Of a stretch of DNA of 64,000 nucleotides, positions 45,231 through 60,200 are shown in pieces (positions within the stretch are counted from its first letter, which is position 1; the number at the start of each line of letters is the position of its first letter). The notes under the pieces are model-generated. The model saw only the letters and a list, made by a program, of their open reading frames with translations, was not told where the DNA came from and searched no databases. A program made the position numbers and the translations under genes. Source of the stretch: CALOBA01 sp942491465 (GTDB lineage Bacteria > Pseudomonadota > Gammaproteobacteria > Chromatiales > Chromatiaceae); assembly GCA_942491465.1 (NCBI GenBank), contig CALOBA010000057.1, forward strand, positions 1 to 64,000. Reading direction: 5' to 3'.

Positions 45231-48200
45231 TCGGTGCAGGGGATCGGCCCGTCCTCAGTGAACCCGAAGTCATAGCCGGCGTTGTCCGTCTCGTCCCACG
45301 GATCGGCCTGTTGCGCGACATCGCTGCTGCCTTGCAGCACGTCGGCCTCGGTCCCGCTCGGATCATCCGAATCGAGCCGATCGAAGATGCCTTGATCGAT
45401 CCGGGTCGGGCTGTAGCCCACCGGGTCCTCGACGCTGATGACGAAGCGCGGCGTGTCGCCGCCGCTGCCGGCGGTGCCGATGCCGTTGTAGTCCTCATCG
45501 GTGTGCAGGTTGCGGAAGGCGTAGCCGCCGGCGGTGCCGGTGGCGGTAATCAGCGTCGCCTCATCGCCATTGGGATAGGTGATGGTCAGTGTGACCATGA
45601 CCCCTTCAATGCCCGCTAGGTAAGGGTCGGGGTCCCAGGACTCCTGGAAGCCGTTGCCGTCGTCCTCCCAGACCCGATTGCCGAGGGCCGCGGCGTCTTG
45701 GTGATAGCCGAAGTCGCCGGTGGTGTCGTCGGCGCCGTCGAGGCTGACCGCATAGGCGTCCGGCTGGCTGTTGCCGTCCGTGCCGTCCCTCGGCCCGTCG
45801 CTGTGCCACCAGCCTTCGAGGCGGGCGTCGGCATCGGTGACGTCGATGAGATAGTCGCCACCGGGCAGGTTGTCGAAGCGATAGTCGCCGTTGTCGTCGG
45901 TGGTCTCGGTAGCGAGCCGGAGATCGCCGTTGTCGATCTGTCCGTTGCCGTTGCTGTCGGCATAGAGGCTGATGGTGATGCCGCCAAGGCCCGCTGCCGT
46001 CTCGTTCAGGCTGCCGTCGGCATCCGCATCGTTCCAGACCGTGCCGCCGAGCCGATAGGGCGTGATGGCGACGTAACCGAAGTCCTGCTCCAGGTCGATG
46101 CCGTTTAGATTCACCCAGGAGCGACCGTCGGCGCCCCCGTCCGGGTCGACGCTGTTGGTCAGGCCCGCCGGCAGCTCTGCCGCAACCACCCGCACCCGAT
46201 AGCTGTCCTGGCTGTCCAGCCCCGCAAACAGGTAGGTGCCGTTGGCATCGGTCATGGTGGTGTCGAGCAGCGTCGAGCCGGCCCCGTCGTAGAGCTCGAC
46301 GCTGACGCCGCCGATCCCTTCGCCCACGTCCGGCAGCGCGTTGCCGTTGCGGTCGAGGAAGACGGTGTCGCCGATGATCCCGATCTCGTCGCCGAGCACT
46401 TGGCTGGTGGCGGTAAAGCCATGGTCTTGATCGAGGTCGTCGCTGCTGCCATCGAGCTCGACCCCGCTCTGCGCATCGAGCACGTTGTCCGGGTCACCAC
46501 TCTGGGCGTAGACATCGAGCAGGTTGCGGGTGTCGGTGACGACCACGACGTAGTGACCGGCGGGGAGACCGCCGAAGCTGTACAGGCCCGCGTCATCGGT
46601 GAGCGCCGTTGCCAGGACCGGCTCGCCGGGGTCGGCAAGCCCGTCCTGGTCGTCGTCCGCCACCAGGTTGACGGTGACGCCGGCGATGCCGGGGTCGGCA
46701 CCGTCGTCGTCGGTGCCGTCGGCATCGATGTCGAGGTAGATCAGGTCGCCGATGGTGCTGCCCGTGCCGGGCCGATAGCCGAAATCGGCGTTCAGATAGG
46801 CATCGCCGGGGCCGAGCAGCAGGGGATCGCTGGTGGTCCCATCGACGGCGTCGTCCGGGTCACCGGTCTGGGTCCAACTCTGGCCCGATGGCAGCGTGTC
46901 ACCGTCGACGACGACGATGTAGCCGCCGGGTGAGAGGTCGCTGAACAGATAGTTGCCGTTGACGTCGGTGGTGATGGTCAGCGGGGCATTGTCGCCGGTA
47001 CCGCCGTAGACGCCGTCCGCGTTGTCGTCCGTCAACAGGCTGACGGTCACGCCTTCCAGGCCGACCTCGTCGGTGTCCTGCCGCCCGTCGCCGTCGGCAT
47101 CGTTCCAGATGCGATCGCCGATGGCGCCGGTGGCGCCGGCATCCGGGTCGTCGGCGTCGTCGTAGCTGACGGCGTTGTAGCCGAAGTCGGCGCTGAGATG
47201 GAGCACGCCATAGGCGATGCTCACCGCGCTCTCATGTGCGGTCTGCGCGCCCGGCGAACCGAAGCCATCGGCGGCGGCATCATCCTCATCGGCGACGGCC
47301 TGCAGGTCGGCCGGCAGGGTTTCGGTATCGACCACCACGCGGTAATCGCCGGGGCCGACGCCATAGAACAGGTAGCCGCCGTCGCTGCCGGTGCGGGTCT
47401 CCGCGACGAGCTGGTCGCCGCTGTCGAGAAGCTCGACGGCGACATCGGCAATGCCGCGCTCACCGGCGTCCTGGATGCCGTCGCTGTTCTCGTCCAGCCA
47501 GACCCGATCGCCGATGATCGCAAGCTGCGGGTGTTGGCTGTCGAGGAAGTCCTGCTCGTGGATATCGGCATCCACCACGCTGACCGGGATGCGGTCGTCG
47601 TTGCCGCCGACCACGTCGTTGGTGGAGACGTAGGCGTCGGGGTTGGTCTCGACGATGACATAGTCTCCCATCGGGACGAAGTCGAAGCGGAAGCCGCCAT
47701 CGGCGCCGGTAACCGCGGTGTTGTCCACATAGCCACCCACCAGCGCGCCATCGCCCGGGTCGCCGTCGCCGTTCGGGTCGGTGTAGAGCCGAACCGTCGC
47801 CCCGGCGAGGCCCGACTCGCCCCCGCCCTGGCTCGGACGATCGATCAGGCCGCCGTCGCCGTCCACGTCGTCGAACACACTGCCGGTGATGCTGTAGATG
47901 GGCTCGTCGGTGACCGGGATCAGGTAATCCTCGACCTCGCCGGAGGTCGCGACGCCGGTGCTGCTGTCGCCGCCCTGGCCGGTGCTGTTGGTGATGCGGA
48001 AGCGCAGCCCCGTGTAGCCCTGTGCCGTGGATGCCGTCGCCGGGATCTGGATCTGCAGCGCGTTGCTGCCGGCCTTCACAGTCGCGTTGGTGAGTATGCG
48101 CTCGCCGGTGCCGTCGAAGCTGCCATCGCGGTTCCAGTCGGCCCAGGCGTTGAGCACGCCTTTGCCGGAGGCGGTGACCAGCAGCTCGGGCTGGGTTGCG

Positions 48201-51200
48201 GGCACCAACGGCGGGAAGTCGATGCTGTCCTCGTCGTCCGGGGTGCTGCCGCCGCTGTCGTCGCCGAGGGCGTCGGCGCTTTGTCGGCCCTCGGTCTCGG
48301 CATCGGTCGCCCCGGTGCCGAGGTAGGTGCCGCTGATGACATGGCGCGGGCCGCCGAAGGTGATCAACGTCTGGTAGTTGCCGGCGCCGGTACCGGCGCC
48401 GGTATCGGGCAGGTCGCCGAAGTCGAAGGTGGTGCCGGTGGGGAACAGACGGCGGACATGGTCCTCCACCTCGCCGTCTTCGGCGGTGCTGCTCGGGGTG
48501 TCGCCGCCGGCGGTGCTGACGCGGAAGCGCAGATACAGACGGACCTGGCCTACGTCGAGGTCGGGCACCTGGAAGTCGAGGCTGTTGGTGTCGGCTTCGA
48601 GCACCTGGTCGCTGAAGATCTGCTCGCCGGCGTCGCCGAAGCTGCCGTTGCCGTTGAAGTCGGCCCAAGCGTTGAGCTTGCTGCCGGCGACGCTGGCGTC
48701 GACATCGACGGTGGCGGTGGTGTTGCCGACGATCAGGCTGGTGAAGGTGACGCCGTCCTCGTCGTCGCTGAGCGCACCCGCGTGGGTGTCGTTGTCGTCG
48801 TCGCCGGCGGCATATCTGTCCGGCTGGTGGGCGTCTTCGGCATCGACGCCGGCACCGAGGTAGACGCCATCGGCCAGCCGGTGGCGCGCGGCGAAGATGC
48901 CGCTGTAGCTGCCCGGCAGGTCGCCGTAGTCGTAGGCCGCGGCGATGCTGAGCGGATAGTCTTCGACCTCACCGCCGACAACGGTGGTGGCCGGGGTGGA
49001 GGTGGTCAGGCCCTGGCCGTCCGGGGCGAGGCGCAGGCGCAGATAGCTGTCGCCCGGGGTGACATCGGCAGGGACGGTGAAGTCGAGCTGGGCGCTGGCG
49101 TCGTCGGGCTGAACGGTGTGCTCGGCGCCCTCGCCTTCTTGGAAGCTGCCGTCGCGGTTGAAGTCGATCCAGCCTACCAGGACGGCCTGGGCGCCGGTGG
49201 TGTTGACCAGACTGACGCTGACGATCCTGCTTGCGCCGGCGTCACCGCTGCTGATGGTATCGATGTCGACCAGGCCATCCTCGTCATCAAGCAGGTCGTC
49301 AGCGGTGGCGTCGTCGACGCTGCCGTCGCCGTCGGCGCCGGTGCTCGGGGCACCGTCTTCGTCGGCGTCGACCTTGGCGCCGAGCAGCAGGCTGGGGCCG
49401 ATGTCGGTGTGGCGCGCGGCACCGAGGGGGTCGTCGCTGGCGGTGCCGTAGCTCGACGGCGCGTCGCCGAAGTCGGCGCGGGTGCCGAGCGCGGGCTCGG
49501 CGACGGTGACCTGATAGTCCTCGACCTCGCCGTCGGACAGGTAGCCGTCGACCTTGGTGCGCGTCAGCGCCGAATCGGTGCTGATGCGCAGGCGCACGTT
49601 GATGCTGGTGTCGCCGTCGACGATCGCGCCGGGCACCGCGGAGAAGACCAGAGTCGCCTCGGAGTCGCCGTCGTCGACGCTGGTGGCGGCCCACTCCTTG
49701 GTCAGGCCCTCGCCGGTGTCGAAGTCGTTGCTGCCGTCGAAGTCGATCCAGCCGATGAGGGTGGCGCTGCTGCCGCGGGTATTGGTGACCGGCAGGGTAA
49801 TGCTGTAGCGCTCGCCGCCGTCGGTCATGTGCAACGTCGGCAGGCTCGTCTGCTCCTCGTCGTCGTTGCCGCGGCCGTCGTCGCCGTTGTCGGCGGCGCC
49901 GCTCATGCCGGCATCGGCACTGGGCCAGCCGTCGGTATCGGCGTCGACGCCGGCACCCAGATGGAGGGCGTCGCCCGCCTCGTCTTCGATGACGTGGCGC
50001 GGCCCATCGCTGAACAGCCGAGTGGTGAAACTGCCGGTCTCCGGCAGGTCGCCGTAGTCGAAGGCGATGCCGCTGTCGGCGGCCAGGACCGGGCGCCGAT
50101 AGTCTTCGATCTCGCCGTCGGAGGCGGGGCCGGCCCAGTCGTCGCCGCCGGTGCCGTCGGCGCTGGTGTAGCGGAAGCGCAGGTAGACCTCGTCGACCAC
50201 GGTGCCGTCGATGTCGTCGTCCGTCGGAACGGCGAAGGTGAAGACGGTATAGGGGGTGTCGCCGTCATCTTCGGTGCCGGTGGTGGGCTCGCCATCCACG
50301 ATCAGCTCGCCGGGATCATCGAAGTCACCGTCGCCGTTGAAGTCGGCCCAACCGGAGAGGATGCCCTCGTTGTCGGCACCGTCGGTGTCGGTGGTGCGGC
50401 TGGCAACAACGCGCACCTCGGCGTTCTGGCCCTGGGTCAGCGGGCTGGCGAAATAGATGCCGTCCTCGTCGTCGGGGCTGCCGGTGGTGTCGTCGTCGGT
50501 GGCGGCCGCATTGGGCTGGCCGTCGGCCTCGGTGTCGATGGCGGCACCGAGATGGGTATCGCCGCTGCCGGTGTCGTCGAGGTGCTTGGCCGCCAGGCCG
50601 TTGAGCGTGCCGTCCTCGTCCTCGGTGGGATAGGTCGCCGCGGTGTCGTCGTCGGGCAGGTCGCCGTAGTCGTAGGCGCTGCCGGACTTGGTGTAGGTCT
50701 GCACCAGATAGTCTTCGACCTCCCCCGCGCTGGCATAACCGCCCGGGGTATCGCCGCCGACCACGCCGACGCCCTGATGGACGAAGCGGAAGCGCAGCGC
50801 AATCCCACCGTCGCCGGCGCTCTGGCCGGTCTCCATGGCCAGCGGCGGGTACAGGCGCAGGCGATTGACGCCGGCGCTCAGGGCTTGGCCCTGGCCGTCG
50901 AACAGATGCTCGTCGACACCGAGGAAGTTGCCGTCGTCGTCCCAGTCGGCCCAGACATGCAGGGTGCCGGCGACGTTGGCGGTGACGTCGATCTCGGTGG
51001 TGCCGCCGGGGCGCAGGTCATCGAGGAAGTCGACGCCGTCTTCGTCGTCGCTGCCGTCGCCGTCGTCGCCGGTGCCGTCGTTGTCGCTGTCGGGGATGAG
51101 GCCGCCGGCGGTGGCATCGGCAGAGACTTGGCCGTCGTCGTCTTCGTCGACGCCGGCACCGAGGAACACCCCGGGGACGAGGACGTGGCGGGCGCCGTCG

Positions 51201-54200
51201 GCCACGTTGGTGGTGGCGTAGCTGTCGACGTGGTCGCCGTAGTCGAAGTGGTTCTCCGCATCGCTCGGGATGACGTATTCCTGATTGTCCTCGACCTCGC
51301 CGCTGTCGGCGGGACCCGAGGGGCTATCGCCGCCCTGCCCGGTCAGCTCGGTGTAGCGCACGCGCACATTGCGCAGGACCGGTTGGCTCAAGCTCAGGTC
51401 GGGGACGGCGACACCGGCAACGAGATCGTTGGACTGGCCACCGGTGACGGCCCTGTCGCTGAGCACGCGCTCGCCGGTCTCGTAGACGCCGTTGGCGTTG
51501 AAGTCGATCCAGGCGTTGACGAAGCCATCGGCATTGGGCAGGACACGGATGGTCGGATACTCGAACTCGGTCAGGGGGGAGACGAAGAACACGCCGTCCT
51601 CGTCGTCGTTGCCGTCGCTGTCGTCGCCGCTGGCGGTGGCATTGGGCTGTCCGTTGGCCTCGGCGTCGACGCCGCTGCCGAGGTGGACGCCGGTCTTGAT
51701 GACGTGGCTGGCCCCGTCGCGGTAGAGCGTGGTCGGGTAGCTGGTGGTCGCGCCGCCGTCGTCGGGGCTGTCGCCGAAGTCGAGCGTGGTGCCGACCGGA
51801 TACAGGCGCATCACGTAGTCCTCGATCTCGCCGCTCTCGGCCACGCCGCTCGGGCTGTCGCCGCCGGTGTCCATGGTGTCGGTGACACGGAAGCGGATGT
51901 AGGTGGTGTCGCTGATCTTCGCGTCATCGGGCACGTCGAACTGGAGGTCGGTAGCGCCGTCGGCGTCCAGCGGCTCATGGTCGAAGATGCGCTCGCCGGT
52001 CTCGAAGCTGCCGCTGCCGTCGAAATCGACCCAGCCGCTGAGGAAGCCCGCGGTGCTGGAGAGCACCCGAAGATCGGTGGTTGCATCCCGCACCAACGGA
52101 CTCTCGAAGACGATGCCGTCTTCGTCGTCGGTGCCGTCGGCGTCGTCGCCGTCCGCCGCAGCCGTGGGCTGACCGTTGACCTCGTCGTCGCGCGATCCCA
52201 GGGTCACGCCGGTGGCGATGTGGAAGGCGCCGTCGTCGACGACGCTGGTGGGATAGTGCAGGTCCTCGTCCACCGTCTCGTCGGGCAGGTCGCCGAAATC
52301 GAAGGTGGTGCCGGTGGCGAACAGGCGGCGAACATAGTCTTCAACCTCGCCGTTGGCGGCTTCGCCGCTCGGGCTGTCGCCGTTGTCGCCGGTGCCCTCG
52401 GTGACGCGGAAGCGCAGGTAGAGGCTCGCCAGGTTGCCGGTGTTGGGCACGCTGAAGGTCAGGCCCGTGTTGGTGCCGGCGGCCAGCGGTTGGTTCTCGA
52501 AGATGATCTCGTCGCTGCCGTTGCCGTCGTCGAGCACGCCGTCGCCGTCGAAGTCGGCCCAGGCGTTGAGGTAGCCGACCTTGGAGGCGACAACGTCGAT
52601 GGTGGCGGTGGTCTCGCCGATGAGCAGGCTGGTGAAGGTGACGCCGTCTTCATCGTCGGTGTCGGCGCTGTCGTCGCCGACGGCGCCGACGCTCGGGGCG
52701 CCGTCGGTCTCTTCATCGACGGAGCTGCCGAGGAAGATGCCCTTGCCGATGATGTGGGTGGCACCGCCGTTGGCGCTCCGCGTCGGGTATTGACCCGCGG
52801 TGGCGGCGACCGGGTCGGGCAGGTCGCCGTAGTCGCGCTCGATGGCGATGGTGAACGGGTGGTCTTCGACCTCGCCGCCGGTGACGGTGGTGGCCGGGGT
52901 GGAGGTGGTCAGGCCCTGGCCGTCCGGGGCGAGGCGCAGGCGCAGGTAGCTGGCGCCGGGGGTGACGTCGTCGGGGACGGTGAAGGCGAGCGCGGCGCTG
53001 GTCTGGCCGTCGGTAACGGTGACGGCGACGCCTTCGTCTTGGTCGAAGGTGCCGCTGAGATCGAAGTCGATCCAGCCCACCAGATCGGCGTCGGCGTCGG
53101 TGCCGTTGACAACGTCGACAGTGACGGTCTTGGTCTCGCCGGCGTCGCCGCTGGCGATGGCGTCGATGGCGCTCAGGCCGTCCTCATCGTCGCGCAGGTC
53201 GAACGGGGCCGGGCTGCCGTCGTCGCCGTCGGCACCGGCGCTCGGGGCACCATCTTCGTCGGCGTCGACGCTGGCGCCGAGGCGCAGGATGCTCGCGGCG
53301 TTCGGGTCGTCGGTGATGGCTTGGTGGCTGGCGAACGCGTCGATCGCATCGTCGGGGTCGTCCGCGGTGCCATAGCTGTCGGGCGCGTCGCCGAAGTCGG
53401 CGCGGGTGCCGAGCGCGGGCTCGGCGACGGTGACCTGATAGTCCTCGACCTCGCCGTCATAGAGGTAGCCATCGAAGCGGGTCTCGGTGAGGTCGGCGTC
53501 GCTGGAGAGCCGGAAGCGGGCGTTGAGCACGCTGCCGCCGTCGGCGATGTCGCCGGGCACGGTGAAGTCGAGGGTCAGCGGGCCGTTGTGATTGGCCGGC
53601 ACGCTGACTTCGGCCCACTCCTGCTCGACGCCGGTGGTGGTGTCGAAGCCGTTCTCGCCGTCGAAGTCGATCCAGCCGACGAGCTTGGCGGGGACGGCGC
53701 CGCCGCCGCGGCTGTTGACGACGTCGAAGGTGACGCTGTAGGTCTGGCCACCGTCGGTCATGCGCAGTTCGGGGATGCTCAGCGTTTCGTCGTCGCCGTC
53801 GCCGTCGCCGTCGTCGCCGTCGGTGGCGCCGATGCCGGCGTCGGCGCTGGGTTGGCCGTCGTCGTCGGCGTCGATGCCGGTGCCCAGATAGAGGGCGTCG
53901 TCGGTGCCGGTCTCGATGACGTGGCGCGGGCCGTCGTTGAACAGGCGGGTGTTGAAGTCGGCCTCGGGCAGGTCGCCGTAGTCGAACGCGGTGCCGCTGT
54001 CCTCGGCCAGGACCGGGCGGCGGTAGTCTTCGAGCTCGCCGTCGGAGGCGGGGCCGGCCCAGTCGTCGCCGCCGGTGCCGTCGGCGCTGGTGTAGCGGAA
54101 GCGCAGGTAGACGTCGTCGACCACGGTGCCGTCGACGTCGTCGTCCGTCGGGACCGGGAAGCTGTAGGCGGTGTAGGCGGTGTCGCCGTCGCTCTGATCG

Positions 54201-57200
54201 CCGACGGTGGCACCGTCGTCTCGGTCGATGATCTGCTCGGCGAAGTCGTCGAAGTCGCCGTCGCCGTTCCAGTCGGCCCAGCCGAACAGGATGCCGTCGG
54301 TGCGGCTGGCGACGACGCGGATCTCGGCGTTCTCACCCCGGGTCAGCGGGCTGGCGAAATAGATGCCGTCTTCGTCGTCGGGGCTGCCGGTGGTGTCGTC
54401 GTCGGTGGCCGCCGCATTCGGCTGGCCGTCGGCCTCGGTGTCGATGGCGGCACCGAGATGGGTATTGCCGCCGCTGCCGGTGTCGTCGAGGTGCTTGGCG
54501 GCGAGGCCGTTGAGCGTGCCGTCCTCGTCCCGGGTGGGATAGGTGGCGGCATCGTCGTCGTCGGGCAGGTCGCCGTAGTCATAGGCGTTGCCGGAGGCAT
54601 CGAAGTTCTCCAGCACGTAGTCCTCGACCTCGCCCTCGGAGGCGTAGCCGGTGGCGGTATTGCCGCCGACGGCGGTGATGTCGTTGCTGATGTAGCGGAA
54701 GCGCAGCGCGGTGTCGCCATCGTCGGTGTCCATGCCCAGGGGCGGATAGATGGCGAGGGTGTCGATGCCCATGCTCCAGAAGACGTCGGCGGCGGCGCCG
54801 GTGACGGGGTCGGCCAGGTCCACGGTTGCGCCGCTGGGCTCATCGCTGATCTGAACTTCGTCGCCGTCGATGGCGACGACGTAATAGGTCTTGCCCTGTT
54901 CGAGCCCGCCGATGGTGCTGGTTTCACTCGCGGCCACATAGACGATGGCGTCGTCGAGCGTCAGCGCATGCCCCGTCAATGTGATGCTTTCGTTGTCGGT
55001 GTCGACGCCGCCGACCGTATGCCTGATGCCGCCGGTCAGGGCGACGCCGTCGAGGATCTTCTCGTCGGTCTCGTTGAACGCGCCGTCGTCGTCCCAGTCG
55101 GCCCAGGCCCAGAGCTTGCCGGGCTGGGTGGCGGTGACGTCGATCTCGGTGGTGCCGCCGGGGCGCAGGTCGTCGACGAAGGCGATGCCGTCCTCGTCGT
55201 CCAGGTCGGTGTTGTCGTCACCATCGGCGTCGGCCGTCGGTGGGCCGTCGTCCTCGGTGTCGATCAGCTCGCCGAGTTGGAGGCCGGGGGAGAGCCCGTG
55301 CCGCGCGCCGTCGTTGGCGATGTCCGTGCCGTAGCTTAGGGGTAGGTCGCCGTAGTCCAATTCATCGGAGAAGCTGTCGGGCAGGATGTACTGCTGATAG
55401 TCCTCGACCTCGCCGTTCAGGGCCGGGCCGTAGGGGTTCTCGCCGCCTTGGTTGAGCTCGTCGGTGAAGCGGAAGCGGATGTTGGTGAGCTGGGGCTCGA
55501 TCAGCCCCAGGTTGTCGGGCAGCGGCCCGCCATAGACCTTCTCGCCTTGGTCTACCTCAAGGTTCTGGAAGACGTGCTCGCCGGTTTCGTAGACGCCGTC
55601 GGCGTCGAAGTCCACCCACATGTTGAGGATGCCGTCGACACTGGCGATGACGTCGATCTGCGCCTCCTTGCCTTCGGTCAGCGCGCTGAAGAACTGGATG
55701 CCGTCCTCGTCGTCGATGGGGTTGTCGTCGTCGTCACCCGTTGCGGTGCTGTTGGGTTGGCCGTTGGACTCGGCGTCGATGTGCTCGCCGAGGAAGGTGG
55801 CGCCATCGATGACGTGGATGGCGCCATTGCGATACAGCGTGGTCGGGAACGCGGTGTCGGTCTCCGGTAGGTCCCCCAGGTCGAAGGAGGTGCCGCTCGG
55901 ATACAGCCGCATCACGTAGTCTTCGACCTCGCCGCTTTCGGCGACACCGTCGGGCAGATTGCCGCCCTCGCCCGTGTGGGTGGTGACACGGAAACGCATG
56001 TAGGTGCCGACGCCTTGGTCGGTGACCGTGGCGTCGACGGGCACGGTGAATTGCAGGTCGGTGGAGCCATCGGCCTCGAGCGCTTGCTCGTGGAAGAGGC
56101 GCTCTCCAGCGTCGAGTTCGCCGTCGTTGTCGTAGTCGATCCAGGCGCTGAGGTAGCCGGCGCCGCTGGAGTTGACGGTGATATCGATGTTGGCGCCCCG
56201 CACCAGCGGGTTCCAGAAGACGATGCCGTCTTCGTCATCGCCCTGCGCATCGGTGTCGTCGCCGTCGGCGCCGAGGGTGGGCTGGCCCTGCGGGCCTTCG
56301 GCATCGGAGTCGGCATCCACCGCGCCCAGCGTGACGCCACTGATTCGGTGGTAAGCACCGCCGCTCTGATACAGGGTCGGGTAGCTGGTGTCGGTCTCCG
56401 GCAGGTCGCCGAAGTCGAAGGTCGTGTTCTCTGCGAAGATGCGCTGGACGTAGTCCTCGACCTCGCCGTTGACGGCCGGGCCGCTGGGGCTCTCGCCACC
56501 CTGCCCCGCGGTCTTGGTGAAGCGGAAGCGCAGGTAGGTGTTGCCGTTGCCGTCGGCGGTGGCGTCGGTCGGGACGGTGAAGGTCAGGTTCTCGTTCAGA
56601 CCCGGATCCAACGCCTGCTGGGGCAGCAGGTAGTCGCCGGCGTCGAAGGAGCCGTCGCCATCGGCGTCGAGCCACACATTGAGCACGCCGGCCTCGGAGG
56701 CGGTGACGTCGAAGTAGGCGGCCTCGCCGGCCACCAGCGGGCGGGTGAAGACCACGCCGTCCTCGTCATCGCTGATCGCGGTGCTGGCATGGGTGTCGTT
56801 GTCGTCGTCGCCGTCGGCGTCGGTGCTCGGCTGGTGCGCGGTCTCGGCATCGACGCCGGCGCCCAGGTAGAGCGCGCTGGTGATGGTATGCGACGCACTG
56901 AAGGCGCCGGAGGCGGAATAGTCCGGAGCGCCGTCGGTGCCCGCCGGGACGTCGCCGAAATCGGCGTCGGTGTCGATGGTCAGGACATAGTCCTCGACCT
57001 CACCACCGGGCTGCTGCGCCACGTCGACGATGCCGGCGGGGTCGGCGGTGGTCAGGCCCGCGTCCTGCGGCGCCAGGCGCAGGCGCAGGTAGCTGGCCCC
57101 CGGCTTGACGTCGTCGGGCACCAAGAAATCGAGCGTGGCGCTGGTGGCGTTCGGCGCTACCGTGACGCCGACGCCTTCGTCGGCCTGGAACTGGCCGTCG

Positions 57201-60200
57201 CGGTCGAAGTCGATCCAGCCCACCAGCGTGGCGTCGTTTGTGGTGGTGTTGGCCACGGTGACCGTTAGCGAGCGGGTCGCACCCGAGTCGCCGCTGCCGA
57301 TCAGGCTAACGAGATCGGCGGTATCGACGCCGTCCTCGTCGTCGCGCAGGTCAGCGCTGTCGTCGCCGCTGCCGTCGAGGGGCTCATGGGCGTCTTCGTC
57401 AGCGTCCACATCGGTGCCGATAACCAGCCGATCTGCATCGATGTTGTCGTGGCGGGCGCCGGTGTCGCCGTAGGTCCCGTAGCTGTCGGGGGCGTCACCA
57501 AAGTCGGCGCGGGTGTTGTTGTCGCGCGCCGGCTCTTCGATGTTGACTCGGTAGTCCTCCACCTCGCCGTCCCAGGCCTCGCCGGTGGGGGTGCTGGCGC
57601 TGACCGCCGGGTCGGTGGTCAGGCGCAGGCGCGCGTAGGCCAGGCCGTCGCTCAAACCGGTATCGCCGGCATCGATGTCGCCGGGGACGTTGAAGACCAG
57701 ATTGACCGAGCCGCTGGTGCCGTTGGTCACGGTCGCCGGGGTTGCCGCCTCGCCGGCATCGAAGTCGCCGTCACGGTTGAAGTCGATCCAGCCGAACAGG
57801 GTCGCGTCGGGGTTCTCGACCGCCGGATCGCCGCGGTCGTTGTCGAGCGTGTTCACCACCGGCACGGGCAGCGTATAGGTGGTGCCGCCGTCGGTCAGGC
57901 GCAGGGTCGGGAAGGCGGTGATGCCGTCTTCGTCATCCGGCGAGTCGCCGGCCAAGTCGTCACCATCGGCGGCCGTGCTCGGGGCGCCGTCGGTCTCCGC
58001 ATCGATGGCGGCGCCGATCTGCAAGGCATTCCCGTCCTCGTCCTCGATCACATGGCGGGCGCCGTCGAGCAGCAGACTGGTGTAGAAGGTCGCGTCATCG
58101 TCCGGCAGGTCGCCGAAGTCGTAGCGGTCACCGCTGCCGGCCGGGTAGACAGGACGCACATAGTCCTCGACCTCACCGTCGGAGGCCTGGCCGGCCCAGT
58201 CGTCGCCACCGGTGCCGACGCTGCTGACGTAGCGGAAGCGCAGCTTGACCTGGTGGCCGTCGGTGGCGACCGCATCGGTCGGCACGTTGAACGTGAAGGT
58301 GCTGGTCCCGTCGTCGTTGGTACCGGAGGTGATGCCGTTGACGACGATATGCTCGCCGCTGCCGTCGAAATCGCCGTCGTCATTCCAGTCGGCCCAGGCG
58401 TTGAGCACGCCATCGGTTTGGCTCGCGACGACGCGGATCTCGGCTGGATCGACGTCTTGAAGGTTGCCCATGCCGGCCGTGAACGGCGTCGCGAAGAAGA
58501 TGCCGTCCTCGTCGTCGGTGTCGGCGCTGTCATCGCCATCGGCATTGGCGCTGGGGGCGCCGTCGGTCTCGGTGTCGATGGCGGCGGTGCCGAGGTAGAT
58601 CGCAACGTCTTTGAGGTGGCGGGCCGGCAGGCCGTTGGCGTCGTCGTTGTCGGTCGGGTAGCTGTCGGTCCCGGTGCTCTGGTCGTCCGGCAGGTCACCG
58701 TAGTCCCAAACCTGGCTCACCGGCTCGATGATCGAAACCTGGTAGTCCTCGACCTCGCCGTCGCTGGCATAGCCGGTGGGCGTGTTGCCGCCGACGGCGG
58801 TCGCGCTGGTGAAGCGGTAGCGGAGGTTGACGTTGCCGGTGACGGCGGCATCCACGGGCACGGTGATCTTCACTGCGTTGCTGCCGGCCATGACAGGCTC
58901 ATCGGTGAACAGCCGCTCGGCGCTCTCCTCGGAGTCGTCGAAGACGCCGTCGCCGTCCCAATCGGCCCAGGCGTTGAGCACGCCGCTGCCGCCGGTGACG
59001 TTGACCAGGATGTCGCTGGTACCGCCCTTGCGCAGTGCGTCGGTGAAGGTCACGCCGTCCTCGTCGTCTGGCGTGCCGTCGTCGTCATCGCCCAAGGCGT
59101 CGCTGCTGTGGAGGCCGTCGGTCTCGGCGTCGATGTTCGCACCGAGGGAGAAGCCGGGCACGATGGCATGGCGGGCGCCGTCGCCGCCGGTGCCGATGGT
59201 GGTGCCATAGCCGTCGTCGTGGTCGCCGAAGTCGAAGCCGTTGCTGGCGTTATCGGCGAGCAGGTATTGGACGTAGTCTTCCACCTCGCCGGTGTCGGCC
59301 ATGCCGATGGGGCTGTCGCCGCCGTCGGTATCCGTTGCGGTGTAGCGGAAGCGAATATAGGTCAGGCGCTTGTCGCCGGGGTTGACCAGATCGGTGATGC
59401 CTGCCGGGACGCTGAAGGTCCGGTCGGTGATGGTGCCGCCGGTCAGGGCCAGGTCGTCGAAGATGCGCTCGTCGCCCTCTTCGAGCTGGCCATCGCCGTT
59501 GAAATCGATCCAGGCGTTCAGCACGCCATCGCCGTTGGCGGTGACGCGCAGGGTGGCCGTGGTGCCCTCGGTGAGCGGCGTCATGAAGAGGATGCCGTCC
59601 TCGTCGTCGCTGCCAGCCGAGTCGTCGCCGTCGGCATCATCGATGCTGTTGACGCCGTCGAATTCGGCATCGACGCTGCTACCCAGCCAGGTGGCGTCGT
59701 CAAGCAGGTGGCGGGCGCCATCGTTGGCGGCTAGGGTCGGGAAGGTCGGATCGGGCAGGTCGCCGTAGTCGAAGCTCACCCGATAGTCCTCGACCTCGCC
59801 GTCGCTGGCGAAGCCCTTCGGGGTGTCGCCGCCGACGGCGGTGGCGGTGGTGAAGCGGAAGCGCAGGTGGATGGCCTCGGTGGCGCTGACGGCGCTGCCG
59901 GGCACGTCGATGTTCAGCGGATTGGTGCCGGCGCTCAGACCCTGCTCGCTGAAGATCTGCTCATCGGTGTCGTCGAAGTCGCCGTCGTTGTTCCAATCGG
60001 CCCAGGCGTTGAGCACGCCGCCGGTGCTGGCCGCGACGCTGATCGCGGCCAGCTCGCCGGGCGTCAGACCGTCGATGAAGGTGACGCCGTCCTCGTCGTC
60101 CGGGGTCAGGGCGGTGTCATCGCCGCGGGTATCGGTGGACGCTTGACCGTCGTCCTCGCCATCGACACTGCCGCCGAGATGGGTTCCATCGACGATGGCA

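Noticed and set aside
47198..55339. A 2713-aa open frame on the plus strand
   Set aside because: It is antisense to the giant repeat protein. Its Ala/Gly/Val-rich, repetitive content is the mirror of Asp/Gly codons, and it has no RBS or known domain.
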